This document shows positions 16,132 through 25,019 of a stretch of 64,000 nucleotides of DNA, in pieces. Made by a program: the position numbers and the translations under genes. Under the pieces are notes generated by a model that had not been told where the DNA came from, did no database searches, and saw nothing but the letters and a program-made list of their open reading frames with translations. This DNA comes from DATKFM01 sp963810485 (GTDB taxonomy: Bacteria; Pseudomonadota; Alphaproteobacteria; Dongiales; Dongiaceae). How positions within the stretch are numbered: the stretch's first letter is position 1; every line of letters begins with the position of its first letter. The stretch spans positions 248,001-312,000 of the forward strand of contig CAWENQ010000008.1 of assembly GCA_963810485.1 (NCBI GenBank), given 5' to 3'.

Positions 16132-17535
16132 TCAGTTCGGCAGCCTGAGCTCGAACTGCGTGCCCGCCGCGGTGCTGGCGGCCAGGCGGATGTCGCCGCC
16201 ATGGGCCCGCAGCAGGTCGCGGGCGATGGCGAGGCCGAGGCCGGTGCCGCCGGGCCGGGCGGAGCCGGAGAAGGGCTGGAACAGCTTCTCCCGCGCCCGC
16301 GGCGGCAGGCCGGGGCCATTGTCGCTGACCTGTATAGTGGCGCTACCCTCGGCCTGGTCCGCCTTGACAGTTATCTCCGACGCGCCGGACTGCACCGCGT
16401 TCTGGCCGAGATTGGCGAAGACGCGGAACAGCTGGTCGCGATCGCCGCGGACCTCGATCTCCGCAGGCACCTCGTTGCGCCAGAGGGCCGCGCCGTTGGC
16501 GGGCGGCGGCAATACGCTGCCCACTTCCTCCACCAGGTCGCGCAGGCGGAAGCTGGTGCGATTCATCGTCGGTGCACCCTCGCGGACGAATGCCAGTGTC
16601 TTGGTGGAGAGATCGATGGCGCGGTCTATGGAGGCGAGCAGGGTTGGCGTCAGGCGCTTGACCTCCGGATTGTCGCTGCCGGCCAGGCGGTCGGCGACAA
16701 GTTGCGCTGTAGTCAGGATGTTGCGGAGATCGTGGCTGATCTTGGTCACGGCGATGCCCAGCGCCGCCAGCCGTGTCTGCTGCTGCAGGGAATCGCGCAC
16801 CTTGCCCTGCATGTCCGCAAGCTCGCGCTGGGCCACGCCGATCTCATCGCGGCGGCCCGTGACCTCGACGGCGATGGACATGTTCTCGGGATGGTCGCGG
16901 AAGAACATCATGCTCTCGGTGATTCGCCGCAGCGGCCGCACCATCAGCCATTGCAGCGACAGATAGACCAGCGCCGCCGTGACCAGGGAGATGATCACCG
17001 ACAGCACGAGGATACGGCTGGAATAATCGATCAGCGCCGCGCGCATCGGCGCTTCGTCGATGACCACCTCGACGATCGCCTGCGGATGCTTGGCCGAGGG
17101 GGCGACGATGCGCAGGATGCGATTCTTGCTCTGCAACAAAGTCTCGAAGGCATCGCCGATCAGCATGAAGAAACCGCGGTCGCGCAGGTCGTAGCTGGCG
17201 TCGATCCTGGGCGGTGGTGCCGCATCCAGCATCAGCTTGGAGCCGTCGGGCCGCTTCAGCCCGATGACATAGGCGTCGGCCTGGAACAGCAACTCCTTCG
17301 CCAGGTCTTCGCTGACCATGTTGTCGGGCGTGGCCATGAGCGCGAGGATCGCCAGATGGCCGGCCTGGATGCGCTCTTCCAGATAGGTCACGCGGAACCG
17401 TCCGGCCGAGGGCGCGAAGATCAGGATCTCGCTGAGCATGATGAAGAACACGGTCAGCACCAGCAGCCGGGCCGACAGGCTCTGCAGCAGGCCGGGCATC
17501 CGGGGATGCGGTTGCTTGTTTTCTTCCATCGCCAT
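16132..17535 (-). CDS. Membrane sensor histidine kinase
   Basis: 467 residues from the ATG at 17535, which lies 5 bases after the upstream flavoprotein gene. Membrane segments at about residues 22-40 and 175-195 enclose a periplasmic sensor region of about 130 residues. A HAMP-like linker follows (VRPLRRITESM). Then comes the phosphoacceptor His268 in KISHDLRN and an ATPase domain with N box RVFANLGQNAVQS, G1 DNGPGLPP and G2 GTGLGLAIA. No response regulator is adjacent, so the partner is elsewhere. The gene order places it in one operon with a TVP38 protein and a Mer-like flavoprotein, suggesting it may sense a redox or envelope signal linked to them. Confidence 0.88.
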   Translation of the reverse strand: MAMEENKQPHPRMPGLLQSLSARLLVLTVFFIMLSEILIFAPSAGRFRVTYLEERIQAGHLAILALMATPDNMVSEDLAKELLFQADAYVIGLKRPDGSKLMLDAAPPPRIDASYDLRDRGFFMLIGDAFETLLQSKNRILRIVAPSAKHPQAIVEVVIDEAPMRAALIDYSSRILVLSVIISLVTAALVYLSLQWLMVRPLRRITESMMFFRDHPENMSIAVEVTGRRDEIGVAQRELADMQGKVRDSLQQQTRLAALGIAVTKISHDLRNILTTAQLVADRLAGSDNPEVKRLTPTLLASIDRAIDLSTKTLAFVREGAPTMNRTSFRLRDLVEEVGSVLPPPANGAALWRNEVPAEIEVRGDRDQLFRVFANLGQNAVQSGASEITVKADQAEGSATIQVSDNGPGLPPRAREKLFQPFSGSARPGGTGLGLAIARDLLRAHGGDIRLAASTAAGTQFELRLPN

Positions 17536-17540
17536 GGGCG

Positions 17541-18965
17541 TTATCCGAACAGGCGCAGGAATTTGATCAGGCCGCGGGTACGCTCGCTGAACAGGCGCGG
17601 CGCATAGAAATCGCCGGCGGCGCGCTTGCTTGCTTCGCCCCGTGTGGGGTAGGGCGCAACGACACCGGCCATGGCGCTCAGCTTCAGCCCCTGGGCGATG
17701 GCGAGGCACCAGACCTGGATCAACTCGCCCGCCTGGGCGCCGACGATGGTGGCGCCGAGGATGTGGCCTTTCTTCGTGCTGATGACCTTGACGAAGCCGT
17801 CGCTGTCGCGCTCGGTTTGGGCGCGGTCGTTGCGGGCGAAGGGGCTGATGGTGACGGCGATGTCGAGGCCTTTCTGCCGCGCCGATTCTTCGGTCTCGCC
17901 GGCCTGGGCCAGTTCCGGGTCTGTATAGGTAACCCAGGGGATGGCGCCGGGTTTCATCTTCGCCGGCAGGCGGAACAAGGCGCGGCGGATGACGATGCCC
18001 GCGTGATAGCCGGCGGCGTGGGTGAATTGCAGGCCGCCGATGACATCGCCGATGGCATAGACGCGGCGATTACTGGTGCGCAGGCCGGCATCCACGGTGA
18101 TGCCCTGCGGTGTCGCGGCAATGCCGGCCTTGTCCAGCTCCAAGCCGGCGAAATTCGCCCGGCGGCCCGCGGCGATCAGCAGATGGCTCCCGGTGACGAT
18201 CTGCGGCCCGTTCTTGCCGTCGAGAGCCAGCGTGATGGCTCCTTCCGCGCCGACCGCGTGCATCACCTTCGTGTCCTCGAGCAGGCGTACGCCTTCGGCC
18301 TTCAGCCGGTCGCGCACCACGGTGGCGGCCTCCGGATCGTCCTTCGGCAGCAGCCGGGCCATCTCCACGACCGTCACGTCCACGCTCAGGCGCCGGAAGG
18401 CCTGCGCCAGCTCGCAACCGATGGGTCCACCGCCGATGATCAGCAGGTGGCGCGGCTGCTTTGTCAGGTCGAAGATGGTCTCGTTGGTGAAATAGGGCAG
18501 CTTGTCCAGCCCGGGCAGGGGCGGCACGAAGGGCGTCGAACCGGTGGCGATGACGAAGCGGCGGGCGCGGATGCGGTAGTCGCCGGCGGCGACCTCCTTC
18601 GGTCCGGTAAAGGCGGCGGCGCTGCGGATTACCGTGGCGCCCAGGCCCTCGAAGCGTTCCTGGGAATCGTGAGGGGCGATGCCGGCGATGACGCCCTGGA
18701 CATGGGCGCTGACAGCGGCGAAATCGATCATCGGCGGCGGCAGCTTGACGCCGAAATGTCCGGCCTGCCGCGCGGATTGGGCGGCATGGGCCGCGGCCAG
18801 CAGCGCCTTCGAAGGCACACAGCCGAAATTCAGGCAATCACCGCCCATCTTGTGGGACTCGATCAGCACCGTCTTGGCTCCCAGCTGGCTGGCGCCCGCC
18901 GCAACGGACAGTCCCGCCGAGCCGGCGCCGATGACGCAGATATCCACCCGCAGGACTTCAGTCAT
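17541..18965 (-). CDS. Mer-like FAD/NAD(P) disulfide oxidoreductase
   Basis: 474 residues of the class I pyridine nucleotide-disulfide oxidoreductase family. FAD site GAGSAGLSVA is at the N-terminus. The redox pair is Cys44 and Cys49 in GGDCLNFGCVPSKAL, the NAD(P) site is IIGGGPIGCELAQAF, and the second FAD motif is VYAIGDVIG. The C-terminal APYPTRGEA replaces the His-Glu pair region as in mercuric-reductase relatives. The vicinal C-terminal cysteines of true MerA are absent, and so is an N-terminal metal-binding domain, so mercury reduction is not supported. It is commonly found beside TVP38-family genes, as here. Physiological substrate unknown. Confidence 0.88.
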   Translation of the reverse strand: MTEVLRVDICVIGAGSAGLSVAAGASQLGAKTVLIESHKMGGDCLNFGCVPSKALLAAAHAAQSARQAGHFGVKLPPPMIDFAAVSAHVQGVIAGIAPHDSQERFEGLGATVIRSAAAFTGPKEVAAGDYRIRARRFVIATGSTPFVPPLPGLDKLPYFTNETIFDLTKQPRHLLIIGGGPIGCELAQAFRRLSVDVTVVEMARLLPKDDPEAATVVRDRLKAEGVRLLEDTKVMHAVGAEGAITLALDGKNGPQIVTGSHLLIAAGRRANFAGLELDKAGIAATPQGITVDAGLRTSNRRVYAIGDVIGGLQFTHAAGYHAGIVIRRALFRLPAKMKPGAIPWVTYTDPELAQAGETEESARQKGLDIAVTISPFARNDRAQTERDSDGFVKVISTKKGHILGATIVGAQAGELIQVWCLAIAQGLKLSAMAGVVAPYPTRGEASKRAAGDFYAPRLFSERTRGLIKFLRLFG

Positions 18966-18995
18966 GACCGGCCCGCCTTGCTCCTTACTCCGCGC

Positions 18996-19739
18996 TCATT
19001 GCCCGGGCCGTCCGCCCCGTTGCCGCCATTTCCGGTGGGCAACAGGCAGGAGAGCCAGCAAAGCGAGACCGATCATTGCAATTAACACTTGCGGCGTCAG
19101 AATATTCTCCAGGCTGCAACTGCCGCCGCCGTCAAACACGCTGCCCAGGCCGGCGCCGACGCTGGCGAAGACGAAACTGCCGGGAATGATGCCGATCAGC
19201 GTCGCCAGCACATAATGGCGCAAGGAGATGCCGAGGAAAGCCGGCACCAGGTTGACCACGAAAAAAGGAAACACCGGCACCAGGCGCATGAACAGAAGAT
19301 AGCTGAATCCCTCGGCGGCGAATTCTTTCCTTACCTTGTCGAGCCAGGGGCCGACGCGGGCGCGCAACAGACCGGCAAAGGCGGTGCGGGCGGCGGCGAA
19401 CAGGATCGCCGCCCCCAGGGTTCCCGCGCAGACGGCTAGCAGCGTCGCCTGCAGGGCGCCGAACAGAAAGCCGCCGGCGATGGTCAGCACCGCAGCACCG
19501 GGCAACGAGAGCGCAACGGTCAGCGTGTAGACCAGGAAAAACAGCAGCAGGGCCAGGAATGCATGCTCCGCCACCGCCGTCAGCAGCCAGGCCCGGTTGT
19601 CCTGCAGCGTGGCGCAGGACAGGAAATCGGGCAGGCCCAGGGCCCAGGCGGCCGCCAGGCCGGCCAGAAGCAGCAGGACAGGGGCAAAGCGCCAGGGCGA
19701 GGCGGGAGGGGCTGCCAGGGGGTTGTTGTGGTCGGCCAT
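18996..19739 (-). CDS. TVP38/TMEM64 (DedA-like, VTT domain) membrane protein
   Basis: 247 residues from the start MADHNNPLAAP at 19739; the longer form from 19778 adds residues unlike the family. It has about six hydrophobic segments, with the conserved VTT motifs LSLPGAAVLTIAGGFLFGAL and SYLLFMRLVPVFPFFVVNLVPAFLGISLRHYVLATLIGIIPGSF. Such proteins are linked to membrane homeostasis and lipid scrambling or transport. It is first in the operon with the flavoprotein (31 bases downstream) and the sensor kinase. Confidence 0.88.
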   Translation of the reverse strand: MADHNNPLAAPPASPWRFAPVLLLLAGLAAAWALGLPDFLSCATLQDNRAWLLTAVAEHAFLALLLFFLVYTLTVALSLPGAAVLTIAGGFLFGALQATLLAVCAGTLGAAILFAAARTAFAGLLRARVGPWLDKVRKEFAAEGFSYLLFMRLVPVFPFFVVNLVPAFLGISLRHYVLATLIGIIPGSFVFASVGAGLGSVFDGGGSCSLENILTPQVLIAMIGLALLALLPVAHRKWRQRGGRPGQ

Positions 19740-19998
19740 AAGCGCCCGAAAGGCGGATTCTCCAGCGGAAAGCGGCAAATGCGCCGCCGTTGCTGCGTTG
19801 TAACATCGCGCCGGGCCTGCGGCTATTCACCTGAGAGTGACGCCGGCGTGAGAGGATGCTGAAATAATCGTTGCTAATCAAATAGTTAAATTCACGCCCC
19901 CGTGGGGGCAGGCGGCATCGCCGCGTTGACTTCCGGGGTTGCACCGCTTATACACCCTGCCGCGAATTCGCCAGATCAGCCGACAATGGAGTTCAATC

Positions 19999-20133
19999 GT
20001 GAAGCGCACCTATCAGCCAAGTGTGCTCGTGCGTAAGCGCCGCCATGGCTTCCGTGCCCGCATGGCCACTAAGAATGGCCGCATCGTCGTGGGCCGCCGC
20101 CGTGCGAAGGGCCGCAAGCGCCTTTCGGCGTAG
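19999..20133 (+). CDS. rpmH: 50S ribosomal protein L34
   Basis: 44 residues beginning (V/M)KRTYQPSVLVRKRRHGFRA and ending RRRAKGRKRLSA, the standard small basic L34. The start is GTG at 19999; the frame is open further upstream but that extension has no L34 character. It heads the conserved rpmH-rnpA-yidD-yidC block, which lies near the replication origin in many bacteria. No dnaA gene or origin repeat is visible on the upstream side here. Confidence 0.97.
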   Translation: MKRTYQPSVLVRKRRHGFRARMATKNGRIVVGRRRAKGRKRLSA

Positions 20134-20144
20134 GCCTCGAACTC

Positions 20145-20546
20145 ATGGCGACCGTCGGCCGGCTCACCCGTCGGCCGGAGTTCCTCCGTGTCGCCGATGG
20201 CCGCCGCAAATGGGTGGCTCCCGGGTTGATTCTTCAGGCGTTGGAACGGCGGCCGCCGGCGGACGGGATTGATGACCGCGCGGCGCGCGCCGGCTTTACC
20301 GCCAGCGCCAAGGTCGGTAATGCCGTGGCCCGCAACCGGGCGCGGCGGCGCCTGAAGGCGGCGGCGGCGGAGCTGCTGCCCCTTCATGCTCGGCCGGGCA
20401 CAGACTATGTACTGATCGCCCGGATGGACACGCTGAGCCGTCCCTATCCGGACTTGCTGCAGGATCTGGAGGCCGCCTTGCGCCGCTTGCGCTGCTATGT
20501 CGAGGATGCGGACGCGGAAGCGGCAGCGGAAGCCGGGGCGTCCTAG
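20145..20546 (+). CDS. rnpA: Ribonuclease P protein component
   Basis: 133 residues. Basic protein that binds the RNase P RNA and helps tRNA 5'-end maturation. The family signature is clear: GFTASAKVGNAVARNRARRRLKAA, preceded by RLTRRPEFLRVADGRRKWVAPGLILQ. It begins 11 bases after the rpmH stop and its own stop touches the yidD start. The acidic/alanine tail after residue 120 is extra to the usual fold. Confidence 0.95.
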   Translation: MATVGRLTRRPEFLRVADGRRKWVAPGLILQALERRPPADGIDDRAARAGFTASAKVGNAVARNRARRRLKAAAAELLPLHARPGTDYVLIARMDTLSRPYPDLLQDLEAALRRLRCYVEDADAEAAAEAGAS

Positions 20547-20547
20547 C

Positions 20548-20832
20548 ATGAATCCGCTGCGCCTGGCCGCCATCGGCCTGATCCGGTTCTACCAGTATTT
20601 CATCTCTCCCTTCTGGCCGGGCGTCTGCCGCTACGGGCCGAGCTGTTCGGAATATGGCCGCGAGGCGTTCGAACTTCATGGCCTGCTGCGCGGCGGCTGG
20701 CTGACACTGCGGCGCATCCTGCGCTGCCATCCCTGGGGCGGTTCGGGCTATGACCCGGTGCCGCCCGTGCTTTCCCCCAGGGACCTCCATCATCACGTGA
20801 AATCAGAGACCGCCCCGCGGTCCGGCATCTAA
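20548..20832 (+). CDS. yidD: Membrane protein insertion efficiency factor
   Basis: 94 residues starting MNPLRLAAIGLIRFYQYFISPFWPG. The conserved cysteine motifs CRYGPSCSEYGREAFELHG and LRCHPWGGSGYDPVP identify the family. It is a small amphipathic protein that assists YidC-mediated insertion at the inner membrane. The start at 20548 is one base after the rnpA stop. Confidence 0.95.
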   Translation: MNPLRLAAIGLIRFYQYFISPFWPGVCRYGPSCSEYGREAFELHGLLRGGWLTLRRILRCHPWGGSGYDPVPPVLSPRDLHHHVKSETAPRSGI

Positions 20833-20860
20833 GCGAAAGGCTCAGTCGGTCGGTTCGAGC

Positions 20861-22672
20861 ATGGAACAACGCAACCTCATTATCGCTATGGTGCTGATGG
20901 CCGTTATCTGGGTCAGCTACTTCAGCTTCTTCGCGCCGCAGACACCGCCGCCGGAGCAGGCGCCGGCCGAGCAGACCCAGCAGCCGGCGGCTGATGGCGC
21001 CGTGCCTGCGCCAGGCGCGACTGCCACCATACAGCCGGCGACCATGGACCGGACAACGGCGCTGGCGCAGTCACCGCGAGTGCGCATCGACTCTCCGAGG
21101 ATCTCCGGATCTATCGCGCTGAAGGGCGGCCGCATCGACGACGTAGTGCTCACGGACTATCACGAGAAAGTAGATCCCAAGAGTCCCAACGTGATCTTGC
21201 TGTCTCCACCCAGCGCACGGTCGCCCGAGGGTGTTCCTATTGGCTATTTCGCCGAGACCGGATGGAAGGGCAATGGCGTCAAGGTTCCAGATCACGAGAG
21301 CCTCTGGCGGGCCGACAGCGACATGCTGACGCCGGAAACGCCGGTGACTCTCACCTGGGACAATGGCGCCGGATTGAAATTCACGCGCAAGTTTTCGCTC
21401 GACGCCGATTACATGTTTACGGTGACGCAGCGCGTTGAAAACACTGGCACGATGCCGGTGACGCTCACACCATCTGCACATGTTCTGCGTTCGGGCACGC
21501 CGAAACTCGAAGGCTTCTATATCCTCCATGAGGGATTCATCGGAATCATCCAAAATGAAGTGAAGGAAGCCGACTATTCCGAGCTCCAGGAAGAGAAGCT
21601 ACGGCAGTTCGAATCGCCGGGCGGCTGGGTGGGAATCACCGACAAATATTGGCTCGCAGCTGCCATTGCGACTGGCGATCAGCAGATCACGGCCGAGTAT
21701 CTCCACAGCTTGCAGAACAACGTCGATGTCTATGAGGCAAGATATTACGCGCCCGACGTTACCGCCGCGCCGGGCGCCACCGCCGAATCAGAAACGCGGA
21801 TTTTTGCCGGCGCCAAGGAGGTCAATCTTCTCGACCATTATCTTTGGGGGGACGACGAAGAACCAGTGTACTTTGGAAAATTCTGGGCGTTTGTTACCAA
21901 CGCGAAAAGCACGGCGGCGAATGCCGTGCCGAAGTTCGATTTTGCCGTCGATTGGGGCTATTTCCGCTTCCTCACCAAGCCGATCTTCTGGGTGCTCGAT
22001 TGGCTGTTCGGCGCCGTCGGCAATTTCGGCATCGCCATTCTCATCCTGACGGTCATCGTCAAGGCGCTGTTCTTTCCGCTCGCCAACAAATCCTACACGG
22101 CGATGAGCAAGATGAAGCGGTTGACGCCGCAGATGCAGGCGCTGCGCGAGCGGCTGGGCGACGACAAGGTCAAGCTCAACCAGGAAATGATGGCGCTGTA
22201 CAAGCGCGAGAAGGTGAATCCGGCGGCCGGCTGCCTGCCGATCATCGTGCAGATCCCGGTTTTCTTCGCGCTGTACAAGGTCCTTTTCATCACCATCGAA
22301 ATGCGCCACGCGCCGTTCTATGGCTGGATCAAGGACCTCTCGGCGCCCGATCCGACGACGGTGCTCAATCTCTTCGGTCTTCTGCCCTACAGCATTCCCG
22401 ATCTCGGATTCTTCAACATCCTGAGCATCGGCGTCTGGCCGATCATCATGGGCGTCACCATGTTCCTGCAGCAGAAGATCAATCCGCCGCCGCCCGATCC
22501 GGTGCAGGCGCGCATGTTCATGATGCTGCCCTTCGTCTTCACCTTCATGCTCGGGCAGTTCGCCGCCGGCCTGGTGATCTATTGGGCCTGGAACAATCTG
22601 CTGTCGATCGCGCAGCAATGGGTGATCATGCGCCGCGTCAATGCCAAGGCCGACAGCGTCGCCCGTTCATGA
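20861..22672 (+). CDS. yidC: Membrane protein insertase YidC
   Basis: 603 residues, normal for Gram-negative YidC. An N-terminal membrane segment (LIIAMVLMAVIWVSYFSFF) is followed by a proline/glutamine linker and the large periplasmic beta-sandwich domain (to about residue 350). The insertase core has DWGYFRFLTKPIFWVLDWLF, the conserved arginine-bearing cytoplasmic hairpin KMKRLTPQMQALRE...NPAAGCLPIIVQIPVFFALYKVL, and the final segments ending WNNLLSIAQQWVIMRRV. It inserts inner-membrane proteins alone or with SecYEG. Confidence 0.98.
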   Translation: MEQRNLIIAMVLMAVIWVSYFSFFAPQTPPPEQAPAEQTQQPAADGAVPAPGATATIQPATMDRTTALAQSPRVRIDSPRISGSIALKGGRIDDVVLTDYHEKVDPKSPNVILLSPPSARSPEGVPIGYFAETGWKGNGVKVPDHESLWRADSDMLTPETPVTLTWDNGAGLKFTRKFSLDADYMFTVTQRVENTGTMPVTLTPSAHVLRSGTPKLEGFYILHEGFIGIIQNEVKEADYSELQEEKLRQFESPGGWVGITDKYWLAAAIATGDQQITAEYLHSLQNNVDVYEARYYAPDVTAAPGATAESETRIFAGAKEVNLLDHYLWGDDEEPVYFGKFWAFVTNAKSTAANAVPKFDFAVDWGYFRFLTKPIFWVLDWLFGAVGNFGIAILILTVIVKALFFPLANKSYTAMSKMKRLTPQMQALRERLGDDKVKLNQEMMALYKREKVNPAAGCLPIIVQIPVFFALYKVLFITIEMRHAPFYGWIKDLSAPDPTTVLNLFGLLPYSIPDLGFFNILSIGVWPIIMGVTMFLQQKINPPPPDPVQARMFMMLPFVFTFMLGQFAAGLVIYWAWNNLLSIAQQWVIMRRVNAKADSVARS

Positions 22673-22728
22673 TTGCTTTACGTTGTTGAGCGAGTTTCAG
22701 GATCTGCGTTCTTTCCGGCAGTGAGGCC

Positions 22729-23631
22729 ATGGGAAGCGTTCTGACATTGCTGCGGACCGGCCTGTTGCTCCTGCTGGTCCTCGTCTCCGGCCGCGCCGCC
22801 CTGGCCGACGCGCCCTACAGCGACGCGCGCTTCTGGCGCGTCGAGCGGGACGGCGCGGAGCCGAGTTTCATCCTCGGCACCATGCATGTCACCGATCCCG
22901 AGGTCACCGCGCTGCCGCCCGAGGTCAGCCGGGCCTTTGACGGCGCCCAGGCCCTGGCCGTGGAACTGACGATGGATCCGGCGACGCAGATCGTCCTGCA
23001 AGGCGCCGCCATGACCACCGACGTCGATTGGATCGATCGCCGCCTCGATGCCCGGCAGCGGAGCCTGCTGGCGGATGCGGCCGGCCAATATCAGATCCCG
23101 GTGGCGAACTTGCGCGCGCTCGAACCCTGGGCGGTGACGGCGATGTTCAGCTTTCCGCGTGCCGAGCTGCAGCGGCAGATGAGCGGTCTGCAGCCGCTGG
23201 ACATGCAGCTGATGGACAAGGCGGAAGCCGCCGGCAAGCCGCTGATCGCCCTCGAGCGGGTGGAAGAGCAGCTCGACGCCCTCACCGGCTATTCCGATCA
23301 GGAGCAGATCGACATGCTGACGGCGACGCTGGAAAGCGTCGGCCGCATCGACGGCGATTTCGCCCGCATGAAGGGCGCCTATCTCGCCGGCGATCTGGCC
23401 GATCTCAGCGCGCTGGCCGATGAAGGCTTCGCCGAGCTCGATCCCGGGCTCAGCGGCCGTATCCAGCAGCGCCTGATCGCCGACCGCAACCGCCATATGG
23501 CCGAACGGCTGGAGCCGCTGCTGAACCAGGGCCGCCTGTTCGTGGCCGTCGGCGCCCTGCATCTGCCGGGCGAGGGGGGCGTGCTGAATCTCCTGGCGCA
23601 GCGCGGCTACCGGATTACGGCTGTCGAATGA
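22729..23631 (+). CDS. TraB/GumN family protein
   Basis: 300 residues. A hydrophobic N-terminal signal (LLRTGLLLLLVLVSGRAALA) suggests export to the periplasm. Mature-protein motifs FWRVERDGAEPSFILGTMHVTDPEVTALP and the C-terminal NRHMAERLEPLLNQGRLFVAVGALHLPGEGGVLNLLAQRGYRI are the two conserved ends of the TraB/GumN (ChaN/EreA-related, Tiki-like) fold. The GTMH and GALHLPGEGG histidines are the putative active-site residues. The family contains putative metalloproteases but the natural substrate is unknown. It is 56 bases after yidC and may be read through from it. Confidence 0.88.
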   Translation: MGSVLTLLRTGLLLLLVLVSGRAALADAPYSDARFWRVERDGAEPSFILGTMHVTDPEVTALPPEVSRAFDGAQALAVELTMDPATQIVLQGAAMTTDVDWIDRRLDARQRSLLADAAGQYQIPVANLRALEPWAVTAMFSFPRAELQRQMSGLQPLDMQLMDKAEAAGKPLIALERVEEQLDALTGYSDQEQIDMLTATLESVGRIDGDFARMKGAYLAGDLADLSALADEGFAELDPGLSGRIQQRLIADRNRHMAERLEPLLNQGRLFVAVGALHLPGEGGVLNLLAQRGYRITAVE

Positions 23632-23810
23632 AGCCGTCCGAGCGATGGCGCCCCAAAGGCATCGTCGCTTCGGGCGCCGGCCGGCCGCGTTGACAGGCGC
23701 GGCCTGAGTCCAGATATTCTGGGTTTTTCCAACGGTTGGCTGAAGCGGCGTGCGGCCCGGCCATTGATCGAGGCGGGGCTGCCATGCAATTGCAGGAAAG
23801 GACGGGCGCG

Positions 23811-25019
23811 GTGATTCCAGCGATGATGCCCACCTATGCCAGGGCGGATTTGGCGTTCGAGCGCGGCGAGGGCCCCTATCTCTTTGCCACGGACGGACGC
23901 CGATACCTGGACTTCGCCAGCGGCATCGCGGTGACCGCGCTGGGCCATGCCCATCCCCATCTGGTGCAGGCGCTGACCGACCAGGCGCAGAAGCTCTGGC
24001 ATGTGTCCAATCTCTGGCGCATCCCCGGCGGCGAGAGACTGGCCGAACGCCTGACGAAAGCATCCTTCGCCGACAGCGTGTTCTTCACCAATTCGGGCGC
24101 CGAGGCGATCGAGTGCGGCCTGAAGTTGGTGCGCAAGTACCATGACGAAACCGGCCATCCCGAACGCTATCGCGTCATCACCGTCGAGGGCGCCTTCCAC
24201 GGCCGCACCCTGGCGACGATCGCCGCCGGCGGCCAGGCGAAGCATCTGAAGGGCTTCGATCCCGTGACCGACGGCTTCGATCAGGTGGCCTTCGGCAACC
24301 TGAACGAGATGCGCGCGGCGATCACGCCGGGCACCGGCGCCATCCTGGTGGAACCGGTGCAGGGCGAAGGCGGCATGCGCGCCAACACGGTGGAGTATCT
24401 GCTGGCGCTGCGCAAGATCGCCGACGAATACGGGCTGCTGCTGTTCTTCGACGAGGTGCAATGCGGCATGGGCCGAACCGGCAAGCTGTTCGCCCATGAG
24501 TGGGCCAACGTGAAGCCTGATATCGTTGCCACCGCCAAGGCAATCGGCGGCGGATTTCCCATGGGCGCCTGCCTGGCGACGGAGAAGGTTGCGGCGGCGC
24601 TGACTGCCGGCAGCCATGGCAGCACCTTCGGCGGCAATCCGCTGGCGATGGCCGTGGGCAATGCGGTGCTCGACGTCCTGCTGGGCGACGGGTTCCTGGA
24701 CAGTGTGGTGAAGAAAGCGGCTGTGCTGCGCGAGAAGCTGCAAGGCCTGGTGCGGCGCCATCCCGCCGTGCTGGCGGATGTACGTGGCATGGGCCTGCTG
24801 CTTGGCGTGAAATGCGTGGTGCCGAACACCGAGCTGCAATTAGCGCTGCGTCAGGCCGGACTGCTGACGGTGACGGCGGGCGACAATGTGGTGCGCGTGC
24901 TGCCGCCGCTGATCATCGATCAGCAGCATATCGACGAGGCGATCGGCATCCTGGACAAGGTCTGCGCTGCCTGGCCGGCCGCCGCTGCCGCCAGGGCCGC
25001 GGGAGCCGCCGCCAGATGA
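23811..25019 (+). CDS. argD: Acetylornithine aminotransferase
   Basis: Class III aminotransferase of arginine synthesis: N-acetylglutamate semialdehyde plus glutamate to N-acetylornithine. I chose the GTG at 23811 (VIPAMMPTYARADLAFERG) because AGGAAAGGA sits about 8 bases upstream and alphaproteobacterial ArgD begins this way; an ATG at 23784 is also possible. Motifs: NSGAEAIECGLKLVRKY, GAFHGRTLATIAA, VEPVQGEGG, FFDEVQCGMGRTGKLFAHE, and the PLP lysine in TAKAIGGGFPMGACLA. Its stop overlaps the argF start (ATGA), so the two are translationally coupled. Confidence 0.95.
   Translation: MIPAMMPTYARADLAFERGEGPYLFATDGRRYLDFASGIAVTALGHAHPHLVQALTDQAQKLWHVSNLWRIPGGERLAERLTKASFADSVFFTNSGAEAIECGLKLVRKYHDETGHPERYRVITVEGAFHGRTLATIAAGGQAKHLKGFDPVTDGFDQVAFGNLNEMRAAITPGTGAILVEPVQGEGGMRANTVEYLLALRKIADEYGLLLFFDEVQCGMGRTGKLFAHEWANVKPDIVATAKAIGGGFPMGACLATEKVAAALTAGSHGSTFGGNPLAMAVGNAVLDVLLGDGFLDSVVKKAAVLREKLQGLVRRHPAVLADVRGMGLLLGVKCVVPNTELQLALRQAGLLTVTAGDNVVRVLPPLIIDQQHIDEAIGILDKVCAAWPAAAAARAAGAAAR

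Noticed and set aside
17541..18965. Mercuric reductase (merA)
   Set aside because: The C-terminal cysteine pair and N-terminal metal-binding domain are missing and there is no merR or merT nearby.
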